Shown here one piece after another: positions 1 to 5,227 of a stretch of 5,227 bases of DNA (position 1 is the stretch's first letter; the number at the start of each line of letters is the position of its first letter). Source of the DNA: Promethearchaeota archaeon (GTDB taxonomy: Archaea > Asgardarchaeota > Lokiarchaeia > Sigynarchaeales > SOKP01); contig JAGXNZ010000095.1 of the NCBI GenBank assembly GCA_019894655.1, positions 1-5,227 on the forward strand. The letters run 5' to 3'. The notes beneath the pieces were generated by a model. It saw only the letters and a list, made by a program, of their open reading frames with translations, ran no database searches and was not told the DNA's origin. The position numbers and the translations under genes were made by a program.

Positions 1-440
1 CTGGAAGAAGGCTTGCTGGTGAAATGATTTACGAAGAATATAAAATCTTAGCAGACCTTTCAGGTGGTTTAATCGCAACTTTACCCTTTGAAGGTTCGTT
101 CTTTTCTGAAGACGTTGGAGAACTTGCTATGAAATATATGCAGAGAAATCCAAGAGTCAAACCAGAAAATGTTTTACGGTGTTTTAAAGGTATTGAAGCC
201 TTTGCTGTTTCAGAAATAGCTGGCCTTCTGCAAGTTGCAGGTTTACACGGTGGAGGAAGTCCCGCTATGGAAACAATTACGATGATGATGCGTTACGATG
301 TTGAAAAATTGAAGAATATCTCAAAATACCTTTTTGGGATTAAATCCAAACTGAAAAGATACGAAAGACCAACTGTAACTCCTCGAAAACAACTTGAGAA
401 GTTTCGAAAAGCTATGAAAGGAAAGAAATTAGAAAAATAA
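1..440 (+). CDS. abfD: 4-hydroxybutyryl-CoA dehydratase / vinylacetyl-CoA isomerase, C-terminal part (5' end outside window)
   Basis: The reading frame is open from base 3 to the TAA at 438-440. The residues before the Met at base 24 (GRRLAGE) run straight into family-like sequence, so that Met is internal and the gene starts left of the window. Members dehydrate 4-hydroxybutyryl-CoA to crotonyl-CoA with an FAD and a [4Fe-4S] cluster, in the cytosol. The visible part is the C-terminal helical domain: IYEEYKILADLSGGLIATLP matches the family's 'E..RLAEDIAGG' helix, and IE near 193-197 followed by HGGGSP (246-263) matches the 'R.IE...HGAGSP' region. The Glu at 195-197 may correspond to the catalytic Glu455 of the Clostridium aminobutyricum enzyme, by recalled alignment. 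The cluster-binding Cys and His residues lie upstream and cannot be checked. A basic, Lys-rich tail of about 30 residues extends beyond where I recall the clostridial protein ending. The alternative is the related flavin monooxygenase HpaB, but HGGGSP favours AbfD. Confidence 0.82.
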   Translation, partial: GRRLAGEMIYEEYKILADLSGGLIATLPFEGSFFSEDVGELAMKYMQRNPRVKPENVLRCFKGIEAFAVSEIAGLLQVAGLHGGGSPAMETITMMMRYDVEKLKNISKYLFGIKSKLKRYERPTVTPRKQLEKFRKAMKGKKLEK

Positions 441-444
441 ATCT

Positions 445-1212
445 CTATTCTTTCTTAACAAATTTTTCCAATCTTTTTTTTAGTTCATCTGATTGGCCAG
501 TTGTTAACATCGCAATTGATTCACGAGCTAAAACTGATTCAATACTTAAATCTTGATTCTCGTTTATAAATCTTTTAGTATAAGCAAGAGCAAGGTGGTC
601 TCTTGACACAATCATATTAGCAGTTTTTTTTAAGATTCTTGATAGACTTGGTGTTGGACATACTTGATTAACCAGCCCTATTCTATGTGCTTCTTCAGCA
701 GAGAGTTCTTTACCAGTTATCATCAATTCTTTTGCTCTTCCTTCCCCTATAATTCTAGGTAAAAGTTTAGTTGATGCATTTGAAAAGAAAAGCCCTACCC
801 CTACTTCAGGGAGCATAATTCGTGTATCTTCTGCTGCGATTTTATAATCACACACGAGAGTATGTTCAAATCCACCCCCTATCACCCACCCATGATAACC
901 AACTATTATTATACCTGGATGAGCTATTATTTTTCGTGTCAAAATTTGCCAAGATTCGAGAAACTCTACTGCTTCTGCAAGCCGTTCTTTATTTGTTAGC
1001 AATTCAAATCCATACTTTAAATCAGCTCCTACTGTAAAATGCTTACCATTAGCTGCATAAATAACACAAACATCCTTGTTCTCAGCACTCATTTTAAAGA
1101 GTTCGATTAGTTTCTTTAGCACATCTAATGTAATTGTATTTCTTTCTTCAGGCTTATTTAACGTGATTTTTCCGATGTCTCCACTTTTCTCATATAATAC
1201 AATATCTTCCAT
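445..1212 (-). CDS. Enoyl-CoA hydratase/isomerase family protein (crotonase)
   Basis: This is a complete 255-residue crotonase-fold protein, the usual family length. It likely hydrates a trans-2-enoyl-CoA such as crotonyl-CoA in the cytosol. The N-terminal strand and LNKPEERNT (residues 18-26) match the family's LNRPE..NA. The oxyanion hole is formed by GAD (62-64) and by GGG (112-114). Both glutamates of true hydratases are present, E116 in GGGFE and E136 in LPE. They lie 20 residues apart, as Glu144 and Glu164 do in rat mitochondrial hydratase. The later block GKELSAEEAHRIGLVN (167-182) is also typical. The common GGTQRLPR segment is replaced by SNASTKLLPR (144-153), so substrate range is uncertain. 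The ATG at 1210-1212 is supported by GAGAGGA seven bases upstream. The stop lies four bases from the stop of the convergent abfD-like gene, whose product would be this enzyme's substrate. It could instead act on another enoyl-CoA. Confidence 0.88.
   Translation of the reverse strand: MEDIVLYEKSGDIGKITLNKPEERNTITLDVLKKLIELFKMSAENKDVCVIYAANGKHFTVGADLKYGFELLTNKERLAEAVEFLESWQILTRKIIAHPGIIIVGYHGWVIGGGFEHTLVCDYKIAAEDTRIMLPEVGVGLFFSNASTKLLPRIIGEGRAKELMITGKELSAEEAHRIGLVNQVCPTPSLSRILKKTANMIVSRDHLALAYTKRFINENQDLSIESVLARESIAMLTTGQSDELKKRLEKFVKKE
474..481 (+). terminator. T8 tract, possible archaeal-type terminator of the abfD-like gene
   Basis: Eight consecutive T residues on the + strand begin 34 bases after the TAA of the abfD-like gene, inside the 3' end of the convergent crotonase gene. 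T-rich shorter runs precede it (around 448-453 and 463-467). Archaeal RNA polymerase terminates at T tracts without a hairpin, so this could end the + transcript. It may also simply be the complement of Lys codons, since the opposite strand encodes a lysine-rich C-terminus. Confidence 0.3.
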
Positions 1213-1261
1213 ACGGGATTCCTCTCATTATTTCTATTAAGACTAACTCTTAATTATAAAA
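1213..1261 (-). promoter_or_regulatory. Promoter and ribosome binding site of the crotonase gene
   Basis: Reading the minus strand, TTTTATAATT (complement of 1252-1261) is a good archaeal TATA-like box, preceded by the purine-rich GAAC as a possible BRE. A start site about 25 bases on would fall near 1230 and give a leader of roughly 17 bases. That leader would contain the Shine-Dalgarno-like GAGAGGA (complement of 1220-1226), seven bases before the ATG. This suggests the crotonase gene has its own promoter, although the transporter gene lies upstream on the same strand. Confidence 0.45.
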
Positions 1262-1355
1262 GTTCAATTTATGTTAGCATAAAATTTTTTTTATCTTATT
1301 AAGAATAGATTGTACAATTCCTTCTAACTTCCGCTTTTGAAGTATTTTGGGTGGT

Positions 1356-2300
1356 TTAATCCTGTTTTTTATAATTTATAATAACTAATGCTACCATTAC
1401 AATTAAACCTCCAATAATATTCCACAAACCTATAACATCGCTTCGTTGGAAAATTATCGATAAAATAAGAGTTATAAATGGTTGTAAATACAGAAATGAT
1501 GCAACGCTCGAAGACCTTAATATTTTAAGAGAATAATTCCAAATATAATAGCCAATTATGAACGCTCCTAAACCTAAATATAAAGCACACAGAAAAACAA
1601 TAAGATTAAAGAAGTTATTAACAAAAATGTTCATTTCTCCTGTAATTATAATGAGTATAAAGAATTCGATTGTACCAAAGATGGAAATATTCTTTAGATT
1701 TTGAACATCAGTTCTAGAACTGTCAAACTGCTTTACTTTTTTTATAGCAATGGTATAAAATGACCACACCAGAGGAGCTAAAAGAGCAAGGATATATCCT
1801 AAGAAATTAGGTGAATTTGGTTGAAGGACTCCAATGTTACCTCCAGTAATTAATAAATACGCACCAAAGGAAGCAACTATAAAACCAATCACTTTATTTT
1901 TGCTCAATTTTTCTTTGAAAATAACAAGTGAAAGTAGTGTAATAAGAATAGGGTTGATTAGACAATCTGCAAGTACGGGTAATGAAGGACCTATTAAGGA
2001 AATAGCCGAGTAAATAATAAAAAGGTACAAAGATACTCCAGCTAAGCTTGCTATCACAATGTACAACCAGTAATTTCTTACTAATCCTTTATTGATGTCC
2101 TTATCAACATTTAAGGCAGTTCTTTTGTTATTTTTCCTTCTAAGATACATATCAATTATAATCATTGAAATAGAGGCAATAATTAACCGATACAGCGCGA
2201 TTGAAAGCGGAGTAACGAAATCCATAGCTATGTCAACAACTATAAATGAAAAACCCCAGACAAAAATCATTACAAAAAGCAAAAAATAGGTAAATAGCAT
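1356..2300 (-). CDS. EamA-family (drug/metabolite transporter superfamily) membrane protein
   Basis: This 314-residue, very hydrophobic protein has the two-fold repeat of about five helices each that defines EamA proteins (usual length about 290-310). The first repeat holds WGFSFIV (residues 15-21), RLIIAS near 38-43 and the signature stretch from NPILITLLSLVIFKEKLSK into the GAYLLI helix (about 116-151). A charged cytoplasmic loop rich in Lys and Arg lies at about 52-72. The second repeat starts at GYILALLAPLVWSFY (168-182) and ends with LYLQPFITLILSIIF and GGLIVMVALVII (about 270-308). The Glu usually found after the PhhT..h.hhh helix is kept in repeat one (E130) but not in repeat two (FQRSDV). 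Such proteins sit in the cell membrane and move amino acids, nucleosides or other small molecules, and the substrate cannot be told from sequence. The ATG at 2298-2300 has no Shine-Dalgarno sequence and may be nearly leaderless. An open frame of another phase follows the stop. Confidence 0.88.
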   Translation of the reverse strand: MLFTYFLLFVMIFVWGFSFIVVDIAMDFVTPLSIALYRLIIASISMIIIDMYLRRKNNKRTALNVDKDINKGLVRNYWLYIVIASLAGVSLYLFIIYSAISLIGPSLPVLADCLINPILITLLSLVIFKEKLSKNKVIGFIVASFGAYLLITGGNIGVLQPNSPNFLGYILALLAPLVWSFYTIAIKKVKQFDSSRTDVQNLKNISIFGTIEFFILIIITGEMNIFVNNFFNLIVFLCALYLGLGAFIIGYYIWNYSLKILRSSSVASFLYLQPFITLILSIIFQRSDVIGLWNIIGGLIVMVALVIINYKKQD

Positions 2301-2324
2301 ATTTGACTAATATAAATATTTTAA

Positions 2325-2426
2325 ATGAAAAAAGATTTACCTTTAAAACCAGCCATATTAGTTGAACAGGTTGGGCTTAAGAAAAAATTTAGAATTATAA
2401 GATTAAATAGCAATAGACCAAAATAG
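2325..2426 (+). pseudogene. Truncated 5' end of a second crotonase-family gene (33-codon remnant)
   Basis: An ATG at 2325 opens 33 codons that end in TAG at 2424-2426, five bases before the pepD ATG. The peptide contains ILVEQVGLKKKFRIIRLN followed by SNRPK. It aligns with the start of crotonases, as in rat hydratase (I-I-T-E-K-K-G, then four residues, then a beta strand ending L-N-R-P-K), with matching spacing from the Glu to Leu-Asn. The only discrepancy is the two-residue insert SN. The DNA there is AATAGC AATAGA (2406-2417), a six-base tandem duplication, and removing one copy restores LNRPK. Nothing crotonase-like follows the stop. I infer the broken 5' end of a gene whose rest was lost. 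It is not a copy of the neighbouring crotonase, whose N-terminus differs. It could also be a short leader ORF, or chance similarity. Confidence 0.5.
2391..2401 (+). promoter_or_regulatory. Candidate TATA box for pepD
   Basis: AGAATTATAAG contains TTATAA (2395-2400), preceded by an A/T-rich purine stretch that could serve as BRE. A start site about 25 bases downstream would fall near 2424, leaving a leader of under ten bases before the ATG at 2432. That suits the absence of any Shine-Dalgarno sequence there. The box lies inside the crotonase-like remnant. In AT-rich DNA such boxes occur by chance. Confidence 0.35.
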
Positions 2427-2431
2427 TATTT

Positions 2432-3931
2432 ATGGTGTTAGAAAATTTAGAGCCTAAAATTGTATGGAAAATATTTGAAACGATAACAAAAACTCCGAGG
2501 CCTTCTAAACATGAAGAAAGAATCCGTGAAGTGATAAAAGATTTTATTTTAGAATCTGGTAAATTAAATAATACTGATTTTCAGATTTATCAAGATTCCG
2601 TTGGGAATATCTTAATTAGAAAACCTGCGACAAAAGGAATGGAATTAGCTCCCTCCTTAATGCTTCAAGCACATATGGACATGGTATGTGAAACAGATAG
2701 AGCAGAGGGATTTGATTTTATGGACTCTGGAATCCCAATAAGAATTCAAGATAACCATGAATGGTTAGACGCCGATGGAACTACGCTAGGTGCTGATGAC
2801 GGTATTGGGGTAGCACTTGCACTAGCCGCTTTAGTTGATCAATCAATAAAAATCCATGGTCCAATTGAAGTCTTGCTTACCGTTAATGAGGAAGATGGTT
2901 TTGATGGGGCCACTCTATTAGATCCTGTAGCTCTTGATATTCAGAGTAAATTGATGATTAATCTCGATGGTGGTCCTTTGGAAGATATTGTAGTTGGTTC
3001 CGTTTGTGGAAGACGAATAAGATTTTCAAAAAAATTCAAGTGGATAGACTACAAAGAAAGCGATGAATTAGAATTCTATGAAATTTCAGTTCAAGGATTA
3101 TTAAGTGGGCACTCAGGAGAAGATATACAATTACCACGAGCTAATGCCAACAAGTTAGTAGGTAGGATCATATCAAATATTTCACAAGAAATGAAAATCT
3201 TTGTAAGCAAATGGCAAGGTGGAACAAAATCTAATGTAATCCCTGCTAAATCTTCAATAATACTAGGAATAACTTCAAAAAATAAGCAGAAATTTGAAGA
3301 ATTGCTTAACGAGGAAATCTCATCAATATTCCAATATTACGAAAAATTTGAACCTAGCCTGAAAATACATTTCAAAGAAGCTCTTCCAGGGAAATACTTA
3401 ACCGAAGAGGAATCTAAATTATTGGTTTCGACCATTAATATAATCCCCCATGGTGTCTTAAAAATTTCCTCCATTTACGATAAATTTATAGAAAGCTCCA
3501 ATAATCTTGCGATAATTAACACAGAAAAAGAAAACGAAATAATCTGGATTTATCCGCGAAGTATGATAAGAAGCGAATTGAATTCATTTTGTGTCTCTAT
3601 TAAACAACTTGGAGCGCTCGGAGATTGGGAGGTGTTTTTGAGACCCGTTTTACCTGAATGGCTCCCAGACTTAGAATCCAACCTCTTAAACTATGTAAAA
3701 ACGGAATTTGAAGTTTTATTGAACAAGACCGTAAAAACTTCAGTAATACATGGTGGTTTAGAAACAGGAATGATTAATACTAGGATAAGTGGGCTCCAAA
3801 TGGTCTCACTTGGCCCAACTATAGAAGGATTACACTCTCCGAGCGAAAAATTAAAAATTACTGATGTTGGAGTGCTATATACATTAATTAAGAAACTAAT
3901 CGAGAATATATTAAAATTAAATTTCATTTAA
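2432..3931 (+). CDS. pepD: Aminoacyl-histidine dipeptidase, M20C metallopeptidase (PepD)
   Basis: This complete 499-residue protein matches PepD of the M20C family (usually about 480-490), a cytosolic di-metal enzyme that cleaves Xaa-His and other dipeptides. The N-terminus (RPSKHEER, 23-30, then VGNILIRKPATKG, 57-69) is typical. Metal and catalytic residues are all visible: H81 and D83 in QAHMDMV, D122 in LGADDGIG, the catalytic/metal pair E153-E154 in TVNEEDGF, D179 in INLDGG, and H468 in EGLHSPSEKL. The lid domain has SGHSGED (225-231) with H227, ANANKLVGR (237-245) and GGTKSNVIP (263-271) with N268. After D179 the chain reads GGPLED, where PepD proteins often have S/T-E-E. Insertions and truncations in the fold are not evident, so the enzyme should be active. 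The gene fits tightly between two apparent truncated gene starts, and it converges with the PLP-enzyme gene. The ATG at 2432 agrees with the PepD N-terminus. Confidence 0.95.
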   Translation: MVLENLEPKIVWKIFETITKTPRPSKHEERIREVIKDFILESGKLNNTDFQIYQDSVGNILIRKPATKGMELAPSLMLQAHMDMVCETDRAEGFDFMDSGIPIRIQDNHEWLDADGTTLGADDGIGVALALAALVDQSIKIHGPIEVLLTVNEEDGFDGATLLDPVALDIQSKLMINLDGGPLEDIVVGSVCGRRIRFSKKFKWIDYKESDELEFYEISVQGLLSGHSGEDIQLPRANANKLVGRIISNISQEMKIFVSKWQGGTKSNVIPAKSSIILGITSKNKQKFEELLNEEISSIFQYYEKFEPSLKIHFKEALPGKYLTEEESKLLVSTINIIPHGVLKISSIYDKFIESSNNLAIINTEKENEIIWIYPRSMIRSELNSFCVSIKQLGALGDWEVFLRPVLPEWLPDLESNLLNYVKTEFEVLLNKTVKTSVIHGGLETGMINTRISGLQMVSLGPTIEGLHSPSEKLKITDVGVLYTLIKKLIENILKLNFI

Positions 3932-3984
3932 AAACTGGCGATAAGAGTACCAAAGAGATCGAATATAACTGTTTTAATCTTCAT
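3928..3984 (-). pseudogene. Truncated 5' end of a HAD-superfamily hydrolase gene (18-codon remnant)
   Basis: On the minus strand, eight bases after the TGA of the PLP-enzyme gene, an ATG (3982-3984) opens the peptide MKIKTVIFDLFGTLIASF, followed by TAA at 3928-3930. A short charged start, a hydrophobic beta strand and then D-L-F-G-T-L is the N-terminal motif I of HAD phosphatases and dehalogenases, where the Asp is the nucleophile. The variant with F in place of D, as in FDhFGTL, is common. Everything beyond motif I is missing, because the reading runs into the 3' end of pepD on the other strand, which has no HAD-like frame in antisense. I infer a HAD gene, once probably co-transcribed with the PLP-enzyme gene, whose remainder was lost. 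Chance is possible but unlikely given the motif at the correct distance from a start codon. Confidence 0.65.
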
Positions 3985-3992
3985 TATTTAAT

Positions 3993-5227
3993 TCACGCTT
4001 CTTCAAGTTTTATAATTTTTTTTAGATAGTTTATTGCTTCTTCTTTTTCAGATTCTTCTAGTTGGCATTCTGAAACTTCCCAAAACCTATATTCATAATT
4101 TAAATACGCGGGACACTTGTCTCTTATGTTTTCGGGACACTCGGTAATTTGCCAGCACTGAAAACTTTTGCGAGTGTAAAATTTATGAAATTTTTTTGGT
4201 AATTTCTGATAAATAAATTTAGTTTCTTTTAAGTAATTATCAAGATCGTTCGAATTATAGGTGTTCCAAAATAGGACATTTTTCGATTTATTTTCCTCTC
4301 TTTCCAGAAACTCTAGCATTGCTGCCATTGTCTTCCCTGTATACGTCGTTTCTAGTTTGAAATCCAATTTTTTCCCCTCTAATTCGTAAATTAAATCTAC
4401 GGCGTTTTGACCCTTAACAGTTTTTACTCCATACCCCGATCCTAGATACCCTTTAATAATTTTAAAATCATCTTCAAATATTTCTACATTATTCACAGAT
4501 TTATCTCTTTTTTTCAAATATTTAATAGCTTTTTTTGCGATTTTAATAATAGCTTTAGGATTTACGACTATATCTTGAGATACTTTTACCGCATACACTT
4601 TAGTTTTTAATCCTAAGAGCTTACACCCCGCAGTTAAACCAGCAGAAGTTCCACTGGAACCCGCAGGAACGAAAATAATATCCGGAACAGGCAATAATCC
4701 TTCATCCATCTGCTTTTTTAGTTCGAACAATGCGTTAATAAATCCAACGGATCCTAATGGAGTTCCAAAACCAAGAATTGGTGATCCTCCTATAGACATT
4801 AAATAATATTTTGGATGAAATAATCGGAACAATAAACTCTTGAGAACTCCAATTTCAAAACTTTTAGTAAAATGTAATTTAGCTCCAAAAAAATCATATA
4901 ATAGAAGAGATCTTTGTACATGCCATGTAAGAGGTTGAAGGGATAAAAACAATTCACACTTTAATCCAAGCTCCTTCGTTATAATTGCACAAGCTAGGCC
5001 ATGATTCGTTCCAATACCTCCTAAAGTAATAATACCTTCTTTCTTTTTTTTTAATGCCTCCCCTAAAATAAATTCAAATTTTCTAGGTTTGTTTCCCCCG
5101 TATGTGTTATGAACTTTATCATCGCGTTTGATGTATATTTCACCACCTTCTAGTTTTAAATGCTTCTCTAACTCTTTTAAGCGCTCAACCTTCGAGGGTA
5201 AATTCGTTAATAGTGGTATCCAAGGGA
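3993..5227 (-). CDS. PLP-dependent enzyme, ACC deaminase/D-cysteine desulfhydrase family, with C-terminal Cys-rich module (5' end outside window)
   Basis: The frame is open from the right edge (first full codon at 5225) to the TGA at 3993-3995, giving 410 visible residues. There is no Met in the first 91, and the TTG at 4950-4952 is internal, so the start lies outside. The fold is that of type II PLP enzymes that deaminate ACC or release H2S from D-cysteine. K46 in YGGNKPRKFEF is the expected Schiff-base lysine (codon 5088-5090). GGIGTNH (69-75) is the cofactor/substrate loop, usually GGIQSNH. GGS at 146-148 leads into the family's PLG..GF.NA stretch. GSSGTSAG (189-196) binds the cofactor phosphate, and YTGK is at 295-298. 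After the catalytic part, a tail carries C357-W, C363, C371-PAY, F381-W and C387, an apparent two-repeat metal- or cluster-binding-like module not usual for the family. The substrate is uncertain. The eight-base gap to the HAD-like remnant suggests a former operon. Confidence 0.88.
   Translation of the reverse strand, partial: PWIPLLTNLPSKVERLKELEKHLKLEGGEIYIKRDDKVHNTYGGNKPRKFEFILGEALKKKKEGIITLGGIGTNHGLACAIITKELGLKCELFLSLQPLTWHVQRSLLLYDFFGAKLHFTKSFEIGVLKSLLFRLFHPKYYLMSIGGSPILGFGTPLGSVGFINALFELKKQMDEGLLPVPDIIFVPAGSSGTSAGLTAGCKLLGLKTKVYAVKVSQDIVVNPKAIIKIAKKAIKYLKKRDKSVNNVEIFEDDFKIIKGYLGSGYGVKTVKGQNAVDLIYELEGKKLDFKLETTYTGKTMAAMLEFLEREENKSKNVLFWNTYNSNDLDNYLKETKFIYQKLPKKFHKFYTRKSFQCWQITECPENIRDKCPAYLNYEYRFWEVSECQLEESEKEEAINYLKKIIKLEEA
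4016..4023 (+). terminator. T8 tract, possible archaeal-type terminator of pepD
   Basis: A run of eight T residues on the + strand lies 84 bases past the pepD stop, inside the 3' end of the opposing PLP-enzyme gene, in a generally T-rich stretch (from about 4008). It could stop the pepD transcript by the archaeal T-tract mechanism. It is also the complement of Lys-Lys codons near the end of the opposing protein, so the role is uncertain. Confidence 0.28.

Noticed and set aside
24..440. A complete 138-residue gene starting at the ATG at base 24
   Set aside because: The same frame is open upstream to the window edge and encodes family-like residues, and the known family is far longer. This is the 3' part of a larger gene.
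822..1037. Plus-strand open frame of 71 codons
   Set aside because: It lies wholly antisense to the well-supported crotonase gene and its Leu-rich product has no recognisable motif.
1309..1318. Perfect palindrome ATTGTACAAT as a possible operator
   Set aside because: A ten-base palindrome is expected several times in 5 kb by chance, there is no second copy, and it lies well upstream of the predicted TATA box.
2092..2289. Plus-strand open frame of 65 codons
   Set aside because: It is antisense to the first helices of the EamA transporter and shows no motif of its own.
3691..3927. Minus-strand open frame of 78 codons, considered as a continuation of the HAD-like remnant
   Set aside because: Its sequence is the antisense of the conserved pepD C-terminus and shows none of the later HAD motifs.
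3993..4952. A 319-residue gene starting at TTG (4950-4952)
   Set aside because: The frame stays open to base 5225 and the upstream residues contain the catalytic lysine and the TNH loop, so the TTG is an internal Leu codon.
1..5227. A new defence, mobile or RNA-based system
   Set aside because: I found no transposase, integrase, nuclease, toxin-antitoxin pair, CRISPR repeats, tRNA or long structured intergenic DNA. All main genes belong to known metabolic or transport families.

Overview
This is an AT-rich, gene-dense window. It probably comes from an anaerobic archaeon. Three things point that way: TATA-like boxes sit at archaeal distances upstream of two genes, pepD has no Shine-Dalgarno sequence and a near-leaderless layout, and the 3' ends carry T-rich tracts rather than hairpin terminators. 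An uncultivated, Asgard-like lineage would fit the gene content. That is inference only, because there is no rRNA or other marker gene here.

Layout from left to right. (1) The 3' end of a 4-hydroxybutyryl-CoA dehydratase (AbfD-type) gene on +, cut by the window edge. (2) Four bases later and convergent with it, a complete enoyl-CoA hydratase (crotonase) gene on -. (3) A complete EamA-type ten-helix transporter gene on -. (4) A 33-codon + strand open frame that reads like the N-terminus of a second crotonase and stops right before the next gene. (5) A complete pepD-type M20 metallopeptidase gene on +. (6) An 18-codon - strand fragment that reads like the N-terminus of a HAD-superfamily hydrolase and overlaps the pepD stop codon. 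(7) A long - strand gene, open to the right edge, for a PLP enzyme of the ACC deaminase/D-cysteine desulfhydrase fold type, with a cysteine-rich 'CW...C...CPAY...FW...C' module at its C-terminus.

How the genes relate. AbfD makes crotonyl-CoA, and a crotonase can hydrate it to 3-hydroxybutyryl-CoA, so the left pair fits one C4 acyl-CoA pathway (4-aminobutyrate/4-hydroxybutyrate metabolism or a related cycle). PepD and the PLP enzyme suggest dipeptide and amino-acid breakdown, and the EamA protein could export or import small metabolites. No single operon links them.

The most notable points are that pepD is bounded on both sides by apparent truncated gene starts, as if it replaced the 3' halves of two convergent genes, and that the PLP enzyme carries an unusual Cys-rich tail. 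I saw no RNA genes, CRISPR array, insertion sequence, phage gene or defence system. No intergenic stretch exceeds 300 bases.
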